The notes: generated by a model not told the origin, from the letters alone. Positions 42,322 to 55,116 are shown, counted from the first letter of the stretch. The stretch is DNA of 64,000 nucleotides from Periplaneta americana (GCF_040183065.1 NC_091125.1:122579121-122643120); one strand, 5' to 3'. A program made the numbers and translations.

Positions 42322-45300
42322 AACCTAGTCTTTTTATTTCCAATTTTTCCTGGAAAGCTAGTTTACCCAGTTCTTTATTCTTCAAAATTACTTGAACAGA
42401 GTTCATTGTTTACGTCTGTTAAAAATTAATACATAAAACAATTTACAAAAGCGTGTGTTCAGTAATATACTGTATTTTGATTCACAACACACTAATACAG
42501 TATAGCCTATACCAGTAGTGTAATCCCATTCGCATAGATTGATTACTACAAATACATGCCGGTAAATATTATTCTTAAATAATATACACCACCATACATT
42601 TAAATTCATACCACCGTCGCATTCAGCCAGCAAGTCTTTGAAAGCCAAACTATGCTATATGCCGACACTGAAGTATAGTAATTCACAAACTACACTCTCG
42701 TAGCAGCACTGTACACACATCCACATAAAGTAAACGTTCCGACAGTAAGATGCTGACACCTGCAGGCTAAAATACAGACTTATTAAATTTTCTCGATATA
42801 TAGCACGTGAACGATAGGCATCGATACACCTGACATCTGTAGGATAGATTCACTGTTCACTTAATGCTTTGTGCTCTTGACGAGTCATAAGCGGCCAACG
42901 AAAGACAATTTTCTCCCGCGCATGCGTGAAATTCCTGTAACCTTCTTGAAAAGAGCACGGCTTGTACGTGAACGGATGTTGCCAAATTTACATAAGAAGT
43001 TTATGCAAGATGCGTGAAGTTTAAAATACTCGATCCTGATATTATACATCCCCACTACGCCAATACGGTATTAAATAATAAAACTAGTCGCGCATTAATG
43101 GAAACAAGGTGTTCACGTGCTCTTGTGCTCTTATTGACGCACCGCCACTGCCTATATAGTTAATTAATTTCAAGTGATTTAAGATTCAAGAGTTTATTAA
43201 AAACAAAACTACACTTGATTTATTCAAATTAGAGAACGTTTTTATAACGCGTTACAAAATTTCTAAAGTATTACATAAAATGATTTGTGATCAAAGTATA
43301 CCAACAGAGATCAGCCAAGTACCATGAGAAAAGAGGGCCGAAAGTTCTTTTTCACAATACACATCTCATAAGATTTATCACGAAACGAATTACGCTCAAT
43401 GGGAGAAAACCCCCAATTGACTCAACACCAACTGTGCGTCAATATGTTTACCTACTTATAATTGTTAGAAATTCAGTGTTAAACACTTTGAACCTAAAAC
43501 TTATAAAAATTTCGGAATTACTCTATTCAGATAATTTATCTTCTTAGGAGCACAACTTAGCATCCAAGGAGTGGACGTGGCTCGCAATGTGAGGATTGTG
43601 AATGGTGAAGAAGCTGAAGATGGGGAGTTTCCATTCCAGGTAATAAACTAATAAATACTTTTAATAATTTATTGAAAATATAGCTGTTCCAAAAGCCTTT
43701 TAAGTTACCAAATGTCTGTATCGGCAGATATTAATGAAAGAAATAAAAATCAAACACGTTGAAAGGAAATCCGTAACATGCTTGAAGACTGAAAAAAAAA
43801 TAGTTTATCATTGGATAAAAAGTATAATAATCAGCATATATTATTAAAATAAATACAAATTAAACACGTTGAAAGGAACATGCTTGAAGACTGAAAAAAA
43901 CTAGTTTATCATTGGATAAAAATTGTAATAATCAGTATAATTATATTCGCTAATAAAATGTACTGTACAAATTAGAGCACTAACTCTAAATTTCTATCCT
44001 TAAACTCTTAAGGGTAATCATGGATTACTACATATTTCAAATCGTCAGCATCAGAGACAAACATAACAGAATTCCGAAGAAAATATCCAGTAAGAACATA
44101 AGTGTTAATGATGCCAATCTTTCAATGGGGTTATCAGTAAGTCCATAGAAGGAACGCGCGTGCCATCTTGTGGCAGAATCAGATGTAGAACATATAATAT
44201 TTTTACACGTTACCTATCACTTCTGCAACAAAAAAAAAATGCTTCGTGGCATATTTTGTATATACGAGTAAGAGCTGCTTTCCTGCAAATTACTTCTTGA
44301 AGCATACCTACTTCTCATTGTGATATCTTAATCTTCTTCATTAAAAGTGATTTTAGTGTTAATGTGTTTATTGTAGGCCTGAATTCCATCTGATTTTTTC
44401 TCACAACACAAGATTCTTCTCGTAAGAGAGTCATATGAGGCACATTTAGTACTGCAAGAACAACAGCTTTACTTAATGTTTTATAGCCACTATCATTACT
44501 GAAAACTGTAATTCTGACCCTATTTGCGTCTATTCTAGATCCCTTTTAATGTGTTCAGAAAAGGTATCGCATTGGTAAGGTAAGTCGGAAATTCCTCCTG
44601 AAGTCTGTTACGTTCATCTTTCATTAACAAAATTTGCGAGTTTTTTAATAAAATATTGAGATATTAAATGTCTAACATTTTTCGACGTAAAATATACTCG
44701 TATACAACTTCTGTATGCTTGAGAATTTCAGCGTTAACTGTAAATTTCTTCACAGATTGTTTTGTCTGTACTCGGAAGAAATATTTTTCCGTGATACCTT
44801 TGCTTTTCCGTAATACTTTTTCGTTAAGTCGTAATGTCGTAATATTGAGGGGAAATAATTACGGAAAATCCTTAACAGTTAGCACTTGTAAAATGTTAAT
44901 CTATAATAAAATCATCGGGCAAAATTTTCCAATATTTTAATGTGTGAGAACGAATATGAGAAGTAGTTGATAAATGTGTGACCTGGATACAACATAAAAA
45001 ATCAAAGAAAATTGTAATTTCTTTCATTCGAAGTGCACTTTTTATGCAAGTTTTGCTCTAATGGAAACAATATAGAAAAATAACCGCAACTTTCTGACTT
45101 TGAACCTCAATTTGATTGTTTATGCCTACAGGTGTCCCTTCAGAACGGAGGAAGTCATTTCTGTGGAGCTACAGTCTTGAACACCGAATGGCTTCTCACG
45201 GCTGCTCATTGCATTTATGAGTAAGAACCTCTCTCTTCAGTATTTAAAAAATATGGTCTGATTTGAATGGAGCGAAATATTAGAATATTTCAAAAAGAAA

Positions 45301-48300
45301 TATTACAAATTTAATACAAGATACTTTTCTTAAATATATCTGATTAATATCAAAACTGATTGTGTCAAAAATCTTTCACCTTTTGAAATAACTGCTTTTT
45401 GGGTTATCTACGAACGATAAAATCCCTATTAGATTGGCAGATCTTGGGATTTGAAGCAGGGGCCTCTCGAAAGCAAGTGTAGTGTTTTGCCACTAAAGCA
45501 CCTCGCTCATTGAATTATTGAATCAATATAAAGCTATTTTTCGTTGCGAATAATCTAAGATACAGCTACTTTTGGTTGTGAAAAATCTAAGTCCCAAAAT
45601 CTATCTGGCCTCTCCAGATCAATATGGTAAGATAATAGTACATTATGCAACGAGCTTATAATGATAGTAATTAAGACGCGAGGATGTTTATGAAACGAGC
45701 GCAAGCGAGTTTCATAATTTTCATACGAGCGTCTTAATTACCATTATAGGCAAGTTTCATAAGACATTTTATGCTCGACCATATTTATAACTTGAAATTA
45801 TTCGTAAGTATTCATGTTATTCTTATGTGACTGGTGAGCGAACTGACCTTGTGCAATCTCGTAAATTGTGAGATGTGCGCAGACGCGAAAGTATTGATTT
45901 TTTCCGAGGAACAAATGTCATTGACCTTGATATAATCTAGAGAGTAAAATGAACATTAATCTTGATATAACATTGAAATTGATTCAGACATTGAAAAATG
46001 AGATGACAAATTGAATTTATTTGAATATTATTTACAATTAACGCTAATTATTATAGTAACAGAACATAACCTTCTGCGACAGTATTGGATTTCCAGCCTG
46101 CGTGACGTTTTGCTAGTTGTCTTTCGATTGCATATCCGAGAATAATCGAAAACCTGAACTTTAATGAATAGGTGTACTTTAATGACATGCATTAAAGTAC
46201 TGCTACCAGGTGTATAATTACTTCATTTCGGCATGGTCGAGCATAAAGTAACATTCAGAATGACTCAATGTTAAGAATTACCACCCTTTGCCTTAAACAC
46301 GTTGTCACACGAGATTAAACTCTAAAGCAGTATCTAATATACTTCAAATATAATTTGACATTTAATTCATTATAAATAATATAAATTCTTCTAAATAAAT
46401 TTTTCTAATATAAATTATTCTTCTAATCGGAGATTATGAGGAAGGCAGAAAATAGGGAAAACTGGATAATGCTGAGTTTGCAGTCAAGGACCTTCCCTTA
46501 GTCCAAAAGCTATGAATAAATTAATCGTATAATTGTTTCACGTGAATTTGTGGAAAACAAAATATCTGCATAGGCCTCTATCTGCTTGAACAGTACGATG
46601 TATAAAAGGCAAAAATGTTTTTAGGAAGACTTCTAATTAATAGTTCAAGAAAATGAACTCTAAAATAGGTACATTAAAGAAACTCAATTGTTATCATAAG
46701 AATAAAGTGTATAAAATATATTAGTCATCATTTCACATTGATTTTTGTTGAGTGGCATGAGCATACAACAAAAAGAATCTATTAATAGAAGTTATAGAAA
46801 GACATCTTACGTTTAATGAAACTCATAATCTCACTAAGTTCTATCCATATATTATGCAGTCAGAAAATATTAGCTTTTACTAACACAATGTTCTTTCTGA
46901 CGTATATTTTCATTTTATTACAGCTATGACATCAACCAATACACAGTTCGAGCTGGAACAAACAATTATAATACTGGGGGAACTGTGCACAAAGTCGTGC
47001 AGTGGGAGTACCATGCACAGTATCAGAATTACGCCTACTGGAACAACGATGTGGCTGTAGTCAAGGTACTTTGAGTGCAAATATTATTTACATATATTTC
47101 AGATTTTAAATCTTTCCGAATAATACAGTATCATTCACAACAGACTGAATTGTTTCGAAAAAAAATAGAATATTTATATAAGGGAGTACGTATCAGCCTC
47201 ATGACATCATTTTTACACTTGCTCTGCCGATTGTCTACACTTCGCTTGTGGAGCTCATTTCTTCAGCTTTTCTTATAAATTTTGTCTGGAGGATATTTCG
47301 ATATGAAGATAGCTTATTCATCGCTTTCTGAAAAACTGTGTCTTTAAGATAAATCTAATACATAGATGGTATATTAATTTATATTTCCAACCTCTTTCTC
47401 TTCTCTTCTTCTTGCATAATACTGGTACTTTTCTTAATGAAGAAAATTTTTTGTACTCAATTTATAATTAAAATGAAGTCGCAAACAGTGAACACTGATT
47501 TTCGTCTTCATATTTCCGATTAAAATTCCACATTGTATAGTAGCTCAATGCCTCACAAATCTAATTCGCAAATCTTTGATCACATTGCAATTCTTATTGC
47601 AATTAGGCCTATACAAACTTTCATTTCTATGAAAAAAGCACAAATAGTGTTACGTCTTCACACAAGCTCACGATTTTGTACCAAGATCTCTCTTTTATTC
47701 ATTGTGCATTTTGTTGCACTACATTTTATAATTCTGATTATAGATTTAATTAGGGCCTAGTCACAAAATTATATCATGTATCCAAGATACTTGATGTAGA
47801 TCACTTTTTCTCATATCTTATTTCCAGTAGTTTTCTTCTATAAAGAAATTTTTCCACATAAATCTATCCTTGAATTTTTGCTAATATATTACACTTCACT
47901 GAAGAAAATTTTAATAATAAATTGACAGATATCTATAAATAATTATAAAAAATATTAAGGGTGATGAAGTGAAAACTCTGTGTATAATATTTCTTGTACA
48001 CATGGCAAATCTGAACGAACGATTCTCTAGGAATCCAGCCATGACAGTAGAACCATACTGCAGAAAATCTTGCACCTTAAGCATGCCCAGAGAATTTAAA
48101 ATGGCATTCCCATCACTGGAAATACTCTGTCTTCAGACTACAAGTTAATATGGTTAAAATAATATGCAAAAATAACTTAGAAGTTTGCGTTGAGGATAAT
48201 TTACACAGATTAAACATTACAACATTACACAAATCTTGCAAGATACAAAACAAATACAACAATTTATTTGGACATACAATAACATGGTATGCACAAACCT

Positions 48301-51300
48301 TTTCATCATCAATTGCGTATTAGAGTTCAAAGAATATATGAACAGTAGTGAAAGGTTGAAATAGACGATAAATTTAAACATTACATTCATTGAATATTCA
48401 GACAATATAAGAGGCAATATAACCCCGGTACTAAAGAAACTTTGAAAGAAGAGGGGAAGGAAAGGAAAACTAAAATAAAGAACAAAGAGAGCTGAAGACA
48501 AAAAAGAGAATACGATTGCAACAAAGAGAATAAGGATAAAAAGGAGAAAAGATAAATTAAGGGGATAAACAAAAAAGAAAAGATTATGTATGAAAATAAA
48601 GGAAAACTAAGGATAGAAATATGAAATAAATAAAAACATAAAGAATTAATAAAGATTGAACTAGTACGCTTCCAATTTTAAAACATATTTTTAACTTGTA
48701 TTATTCATTTCATCAATAAAATGACAAAATTATTTAATGAAGATAAAGTTTAAGATGAAAGGTAAGAGAAAAATGCTATGTAAAATTTGAGACGTACATG
48801 GTGAATATATATATATATATATATAAAATTGTGAAAATTAATAATACAGTCTCAAAAAATAACACATTTTCCTCAGTACATGTGTGCTTTATTACCTATG
48901 TCCCGTGGGCAGAATGATGAGAAAACAACAGAGTGCAATTCGTAATGATGATAATCCTTACAGGTGAGTCCACCTCTCACATACAGTGCCAAAGTGCAAC
49001 CAACTGTGCTGCCTGAAGACGGTGCTGAACCAGCGGGTGGAGCTACAAGTACTGCCATTGGATGGGGAAATGCTTGCGTAAGTATCATGGCATTAAATAT
49101 TTTATGGTGTTTGAAATTATTTTATTTTTTAACTATTTAAGATATTTTCATGAAATTAATAAACGAAAGTACTGTATTAGATGCAAGCCTCCTCCAAAAT
49201 CAAGTTTTCCATCGAAAATCTCACAGCATATTCCGAGGATCGAATCCTTTACCTCTTCCCAGTTCTAATAATTGTTAACAGATAGCGCTGAAAAGATAAC
49301 CATGTATGAGACTGAGCATTTTGTTTCAAAACAGGCTCCTGGCCATCGTCTTCTTTAGAAATTTAGGTGAAATGTGCACAGCCACGCAGCTAATTGTAAA
49401 TTTCTTGTTTCTTGTTATTAGAGCACGTTCCGCATCCCTTGCGTTAATCTTATTTTCCAGATCAAGATATCTATCACCCTTGACATCCAGTTCAAATTCT
49501 GAAAGTGTTTTGCGAACAAGAATACTTCAAATCCGGTATTCAAACGTTCATATTTTGTAGTGATTTCTGTTTTACCTCGTGATGACACACAATTTCAGTC
49601 CCAGCAATGAAATGCTTTTCAACAATCGAGTGATTTTAGTCTCCATAATGCAATTCTTTTCAGTGATAGATTGATGACAGTAACTCTGTCGTCGATTTGC
49701 AAAAGGAGACACGTCCAAAATGACAAAGTATTGGGAAATCGTAAAAAAAACCATAGCATACTTAAAAATCATAGATCCTGAATGTATGTATCCAATGTGA
49801 TCTAACTATAAAAAATAAATATGAATATTTTAATTTGTTAATTTAGTTATAATTGTTGCGATTTTCCAACGCTTTGTCATTTTGGACATGTCCCCTTTAG
49901 CAAATCGACGACAGAACTACAGTATTCTAATAGAACTATAACTAGATCACAATTAGATTAAAATTACAAAACCTGAGATGAAATTCACTGGTTACCTAAA
50001 TCTCAACGTTCAATACATTTCACCAAATAAACATATTAATATAACGGGAAGCATTATCCCAACTTTCACATGACGTCTCATATTATATATTTAAGAAATA
50101 GTTGCATCTGTAGTCGATAATTTTTATTCAAAACTTCTCCACATCATATCACACATATTTAGTGAAATCAGTATGCATCAACTTCATTTTCCTAACATTC
50201 TTTAAGCAAAATGATTTATATGTTTTTTTTCAATATTTAATGTTTATTTTGTTGTGGGAAGCAAATTGTAAACATTATTCTAAATAACTGTGTACTATTC
50301 AACTATTTATGTAATGTCGTATTTCTGCAGTATCAATGTCCTGGAATTCCTGACTTGCAAAAGGTTAGTCTCGTAGTATACTCACTTCAAGATTGTTTGT
50401 CCTACTACGGAGAAGGTCCCACCAACGACATGGTCTGCTCTGGAAAGCCAGAAAACGAACAAGGAGTCTGTCAGGTAAGGAAATACATAATTATGTCTAA
50501 TTATACAACTTCTTCTCCACTTGCTAAAGTTTCCTGTTATAGTCAACTAAGACCCTAAAGGACACGTTCAACAGTCTCGAAGTTCGCACAAAATCGTTTC
50601 TGAGTGAGAGACACATAAAAAATGGTATTTATTAAGTCTATCTACCTATGGTAGAATAGTAGAGAATTACATGTAACAATTTATATTTTTTAGGTGAGAA
50701 ATAACATAAATTTTATAAATGTCATTCAGCGACAAGGTTTTCTGTGTGCAGTAATCTATGACACAGTCTCTCAATTTTGCGTCGCTTTCGAAGAAATCAT
50801 TACTATAGGTCTCGCAAGCAGGGATTATCGACGATATGAATGCGGACGAAACAATCCGATAAGGAAGAGCGAGCAACTGGAAAGGTCACGGGATAACTTG
50901 AATGATATTCAAGAGTACATTCAGAAGAGAAACAACATCGATAGAATCAGTCTTGCATTGTGATAGTTATATTACGGCTATAGTTTCAGTTCCAATGAAT
51001 ACGTATCTTGTTTGAAGTTCGTTTATTTTATTATGTAGTAATGGAGCGTTCCCCTCGCAGAGTATCATTATTTTATTCGTAGACATAATGTTGAGCGTTT
51101 AATTCGCTTCGAATTTCTCTCTTCATTTCCACAGGCGATTTCCCCATCTATTCATCTTCTTGGAAGAGGCAGTACTTACATCGGCCCGTATCTCTCGCTC
51201 CCTCGGCGTGCCTACATACACACGTCAAAACAGACAGTAACGTCACCAGTGTTGTCCGGTAATCGTTCCTTGCGCGAGCTATAATTGTAATCAGTCGGTT

Positions 51301-53002
51301 CTCTGATTTAATGACAATTTATTATGGTAACCATTCGGTCGGCGGCCGGGTAGCTCAGTTGGTAGAGCAGCTGGCTACGGACTGGAAGGTCCGGGGTTCG
51401 ATCCCAGGCGGTGACAGGATTTTTTCTCGTTGGCAAACTTTCAGAATGGCCCCGAGGTTCACTCAGCCTCCTATAAAATTTCCCTCATTCAATTTTCCTC
51501 ATTCTAGTGTCGAGGTCATGGAAAGCATGGGGCTCTACCTGCATGCCTCTCAAATGCCTTCATGGCATGTTACGGGGATACCTTTACCTTTTTAACCATT
51601 CGGTCACCAGTAACAAAATTTAATCAAAGTGCATACACATTTACAAAAAAAAGTGAATAGAGTCCAATGTTTATTAATTGAGGAGCGTGTTGCCCAGAAC
51701 ATTCAACAAAGAAGAATCTCAACATATTTATGTCCAAAGCTTAACTGTCACAAAGATAACAGAACGAAAATACTTAGGACTTCTTACGGGTCCAAAACTT
51801 ATACAGTATGTCTACATATCGTGTGTGTCCGTGAAATATCAACAATCTACACACGACAGGACATTGCTGATATGAAAAGTTCACTGTCATTGCTTCTGAA
51901 TGAATCTAATGATTGAAGAATAAACGTAGTATGTACATATTAAGCGTATTTTGCATATAATTTTAAAAATCGTTATTCTGACACTCGAATCATTGATTCA
52001 GTTACGTAATCACACTATGTAAGAACACAGAATTGTACCCCTCTAAAGCACGAAATTATGAAACACTAATTAGTTTACGAAGAGATCATACTGCTTAAAT
52101 CCCCTGCATAGGTAGTATGCATTTAATAACATTCATCACTTTATATGATATTTATTGTATGTATTTAGAAATACTCCTGACTAACTTTTAAATAATAATA
52201 AACATATTACTTATACTCTCTTATAAATCATAATGTGTTTCTGAGCGCTTACTTAATGGAAAATCTCACAATTTGAAAATTATTGTACGACTAAACATCA
52301 ACGTATAATCAAATCATAAACATAACATTTAATTTCTAACTTCAAAATTAAAACACTCTTTATATATACATATACACAGTGGACACACAATATCTCCGAG
52401 CCTGAAAACCGTCACTATAACGATTTAGATTTGTAGAAGCGGACTTGCGGAAGGAAGGGACGGGTGTAGAGATATTATCGGTATGGAAACAAATCCATCA
52501 TACTTCTGAAATTAAAAACATCCGCTCACTATCACTGTCAGACTCATTTATTTCACTGGAATTAAGAACCAACATAGAGAGCGGTGAGTAATCGATGTTT
52601 TCAGTTTTAACATACACGCATAAAAACCTGCACTACAGAATCACTTGTTTCTCCTTATCTCGCCCGCCTTTTTCTGTGGCGTGGGACAGGCTCAAAGATA
52701 TCTTGCGTCCATTGTGCATTCATATAGACAGGCAATGACAAATATTCTCACAAATCCCAGAACTCAGCGTCAACGCATGTTTAATGCATGTAAGAAGTCT
52801 ACAGGATTGCTAGTAGAAAATAATTAAATTTTTAAATGATATTCTCGCATCTTTTCAGGGTGATTCAGGCGGCGCTCTTATAGTCGACGGTGTCCAGATC
52901 GGTATAACTTCGTGGACATCAATGCCTTGTGCATCAGTCCCAGCAGTTTGGACAAAGATTTCTCATTACAGAGACTGGATCAGAGAGAGAAGTGGTGTAT
53001 AA
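41418..53002 (+). CDS. Secreted S1A serine protease zymogen, gene 2 (7 exons, 257 aa)
   Basis: Exons: 41418-41466, 43548-43639, 45132-45220, 46924-47065, 48964-49077, 50331-50474, 52859-53002; exon lengths and intron phases are identical to gene 1. It has a signal peptide [17 protein letters not shown], a prosegment ending NVR, mature start [15 protein letters not shown], and triad H73, D119, S213. I count 17 differences from gene 1 in 257 residues. Five fall in a 14-residue stretch of exon 7: [14 protein letters not shown] replaces [14 protein letters not shown]; a sixth (Val for Ile208) is at position 190 of the S1 site. The pocket thus has Gly189, Thr216 and Ala226, narrower than gene 1 and suggestive of elastase-like preference (inference). 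The extra CYQC is kept. No disabling change is seen, so both copies look functional. Confidence 0.92.
42113..43150. mobile_element. Non-autonomous hAT element, 1038 bp
   Basis: Left CAGTGGCAGCTCGTGATA, right inverted CAGTGGCGGTGCGTCAAT, flanked by perfect CCTATATA (42105-42112, 43151-43158). It lies in intron 1 of gene 2; gene 1 intron 1 has none. It contains an (ATA)n run (42267-42319) and no recognisable transposase. The left end resembles the hAT at 27851. Confidence 0.9.
43752..43945. repeat. Tandem duplication of about 110 bp in intron 2 of gene 2
   Basis: AACACGTTGAAAGGAA and ATGCTTGAAGACTGAAAAAA through ATCATTGGATAAAAA occur twice (from 43753 and from 43862) with few differences. Gene 1 intron 2 has a single related copy. 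Confidence 0.8.
44105..45070. other. About 950-bp insertion in intron 2 of gene 2, unidentified
   Basis: Gene 1 intron 2 is collinear on both sides but lacks this block. A minus-strand run ([26 protein letters not shown]) is open for a while but matches nothing I can name. The 90-codon plus frame at 44668 has no domain. No clear terminal repeats found. Confidence 0.4.
45435..45512 (-). mobile_element. Old tRNA-like SINE relic, unit 2 paralogue
   Basis: Counterpart of 18285-18358. The B-box-like part reads CCTGCTTCAAATCCCAAG on the minus strand. More diverged than in unit 1. Confidence 0.4.
45641..46248. mobile_element. 608-bp hairpin-rich element with TA duplication
   Basis: Bordered by TA (45639-45640, 46249-46250), with related ends CATTATGCAACGAGC and, inverted, CTTTATGCTCGACCA. 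An internal copy of the right terminus lies inverted at 45767-45783. GTAATTAAGACGC near 45671 pairs with GCGTCTTAATTAC near 45745, enclosing a second hairpin (ATGAAACGAGCGCAAGCGAG region). A third hairpin is at 46170-46200 (GTACTTTAATG pairs CATTAAAGTAC). Gene 1 intron 3 lacks it. No ORF. Confidence 0.7.
46251..46923 (+). other. 3' part of intron 3, protease gene 2
   Basis: Collinear with the end of gene 1 intron 3, acceptor ATTACAG. No element recognised. Confidence 0.6.
47066..48963 (+). other. Intron 4 of protease gene 2
   Basis: Collinear in its 3' half with gene 1 intron 4 but without the 36-bp minisatellite and the 7-bp-duplication MITE. A short (TA)n run lies at 48806-48824. No gene recognised. 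Confidence 0.6.
49682..49920. mobile_element. Palindromic MITE in intron 5 of protease gene 2
   Basis: CTGTCGTCGATTTGCAAAAG at 49688 is inverted at 49912 over 56 bases with only a few mismatches (ending AAATCG). The ends extend a few bases outward (GTAACT and GTAGTT). The spacer is AT-rich without coding. I could not fix a target duplication. Absent from gene 1 intron 5. Confidence 0.8.
50475..51328 (+). other. Gene 2-specific insertion in intron 6, left part
   Basis: Gene 1 intron 6 is 322 bases, this one 2384. The extra sequence begins near 50560. It holds an 89-codon frame (50694-50963; [33 protein letters not shown]) of no recognised family. No terminal repeats found. Confidence 0.4.
51341..51593 (+). 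mobile_element. SINE family A, complete, 12-bp target duplication
   Basis: Head GGCGGCCGGGTAGCTCAGTT, B box GGGGTTCGATCCCAGG, body CATGGAAAGCATGGGGCTCT, end TACCTTTACCTTT. Perfect AACCATTCGGTC on both sides (51329-51340, 51594-51605). A clean duplication without a (TTA)n tail suggests a fairly young insertion. The 94-codon frame over it is an artefact. Confidence 0.92.
51606..52858 (+). other. Intron 6 of protease gene 2, right part
   Basis: AT-rich, unidentified to about 52690; the last about 170 bases align with gene 1 intron 6. No gene or element recognised. Confidence 0.45.
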
Positions 53003-53048
53003 TATGGAAAGCACTGTACACGCTGTGATATTAGGAAATATTATATTT

Positions 53049-53054
53049 AATAAA
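53049..53054 (+). terminator. Polyadenylation signal, protease gene 2
   Basis: AATAAA 47 bases after the stop codon, in the sequence paralogous to 23488-23493. Confidence 0.75.
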
Positions 53055-53685
53055 TACAATTTAAAATATTTATTGTAACTACATTTATTCAATATTATAG
53101 CACATAACCTGAAACGAACCTAAATCTCCCACTGAAGGTCTTGGCGCAAGAGGGAGACACTTGCCTCTCCTGATATATGTGGTAAAATGGAATTACTCTC
53201 CTCTTACAACAGACCCTTCAATTGTTTCCAGTTTCCAGAATGGTCCATTTATTCAGTAGGCCTATATAAAACACAATTGTCCACACCTGTGGAGTAATGG
53301 GTAGCGCGTCTGGCCACGAAACCAGGTGGCCCGGGTTCCATTCCTGGTCGGGAAAAGTTACCTGGTTGAAATTTTTTCCGAGATTTTCCCTCAACCCAAT
53401 ATGAGCAAATGCTGGGTAACTTTCGGCGCTGGACTCCGGACTCATTTCACCGGCATTATCACCTTCACCTCATTCAGACGCTAAATAGCCAAGTTGTTGG
53501 TAAAGAGTCGTAAAATAACCTAAGGCCGGGAATACAAGGCAGTAACGCGGCATTGCATTGCATGCGCGCAGTAAATTGTGCACTCTCGAGCAAGTGGCGC
53601 GCACGGGACAAACCATCTGAGCAAGGCGCGCAAGCCGCGAACACGACTTTAGTTCCATTGTATCTGCCACCCACAACGGACGTCA

Positions 53686-53826
53686 ATGAACAAGGAGGAA
53701 GCTTTGTTAACTGCTGCTGGTGCTTTAGCAGTAATAGCTCTGAACAAGAAGAAACGTAGACCTCGACGATGGTGGCATACGGAGCTGTATAGAAAACGGA
53801 TAGGAGTAATTTATTGGGGGCAATAA
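53686..53826 (+). pseudogene. Harbinger transposase N-terminal remnant (46 aa)
   Basis: The frame MNKEEALLTAAGALAVIALN then KKKRRPRRWWHTELYRKRIG ends at TAA 53824-53826. The hydrophobic start followed by a basic run and R-R-W-W-x-x-x-L-Y matches the beginning of HARBI1-like nucleases (usual form: KRRFWVHPLLRxR). The DDE domain is gone; sequence after it is AT-rich. Confidence 0.7.
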
Positions 53827-54711
53827 AATTTCAAGAAGTCAGCGGCCAGTATTTTAAATAAGCCAAAGAAAATGATTTTGAAATAAAACATAGGAATGCA
53901 AAATATATACAACAAATACTACAAAAATTGTTATTCAATTCATTAAAAATAATAAGAAAAAACAGAAGACATTAAACGTGCTGGTTTTGACTATCGGAGT
54001 AGCCTATGTGATTAACATTCTGGGGACAAAGTTTTGACTGGATGATGTTGGGGAGAGCCAAGAGAGTTTGATTCAAATCCGAAAGTGACAGGGTGTAGTG
54101 TAGTAAGAATGGGATTGGAGATTTTGTCATTAAAGTCGGCTTGAGAAGACTTGAGTCGGAGGACGTTGCGGTGGTTCGGGAGCTGAAGCATAGTAAGTTG
54201 AGGGAGTAATTAAATAGGTTGTCTAGGGTAACTCGTTTGGGAGTAAGACATCAAATGAAGGTGCAAATGAATGAAAACGTTCTTCACCATATAAGTTGGC
54301 ATTTCAAAGAATGAAGTAAATAATTCATTAACCTTCTTAGATATAAAAATAATAAAACACAAAACCAAATTGGTGACAGGAGATTCGTTTACAAGCCTTC
54401 AATACCTTTTGCGAATTTCAAAACAGATTATCGGAGAAATAATTCCAGAAGTTTGCCCAGCAATTGTCAGCGCATTAAAGAAAAATATCACGATGAGTTA
54501 AATCATAGTACCAACGTAATGTGCTTCTTTAATGGGAATATTTTAATTGCAACACAAATAATGAGACATTGAGAGAATTGCAGTTAAAAAATTCGAAATA
54601 TCACACAAAGAAAAATTAATAATATTTCGAAGTCTCATTGTAATAAAGAAACACATACAATGAAACTACAAACATTTTATTTTTCGAGTAATCAAAATTG
54701 GATTGCCAAAT

Positions 54712-54944
54712 AAAAAGAAATTATGGTTTATTTAACGACGCTCGCAAACTGCAGAGGTCATATCAGCATCGCCGGTGTACCGGAATTCTGTCCCGCAGGA
54801 ATTCTTTTACATGCCAGTAAATCTAGTGACATGAGTCTGTCGCATTTAAACACACTTAAATGTCATCGACCTGGGCCGGGATCGAACCCGCAACCTTGAG
54901 CATAGAAGGTCAGCGCTATACCAACTATGCTACTCAGGCCGACT
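54712..54944 (-). mobile_element. SINE family C inside Harbinger
   Basis: Minus-strand head GTCGGCCTGAGTAGCATAGT with TTGCGGGTTCGATCCCGG, tail GTCGTTAAATAAACC. TTGCCAAAT flanks both ends (54703-54711, 54945-54953). Confidence 0.88.
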
Positions 54945-55116
54945 TTGCCAAATGATGTTTTTAATTTAAGTGTAGTGAAAACGAGTATTTTCGTTTTGCT
55001 TTCACCTGAACGTCATTGCTGAATTCCTTTCTTAGTAGTCGCATGATATGCTATTATTTTCGATAAAAGAAAGTACAAAATTATTTGACTTCACACAGTG
55101 ATCTTTAACCTCCCAG

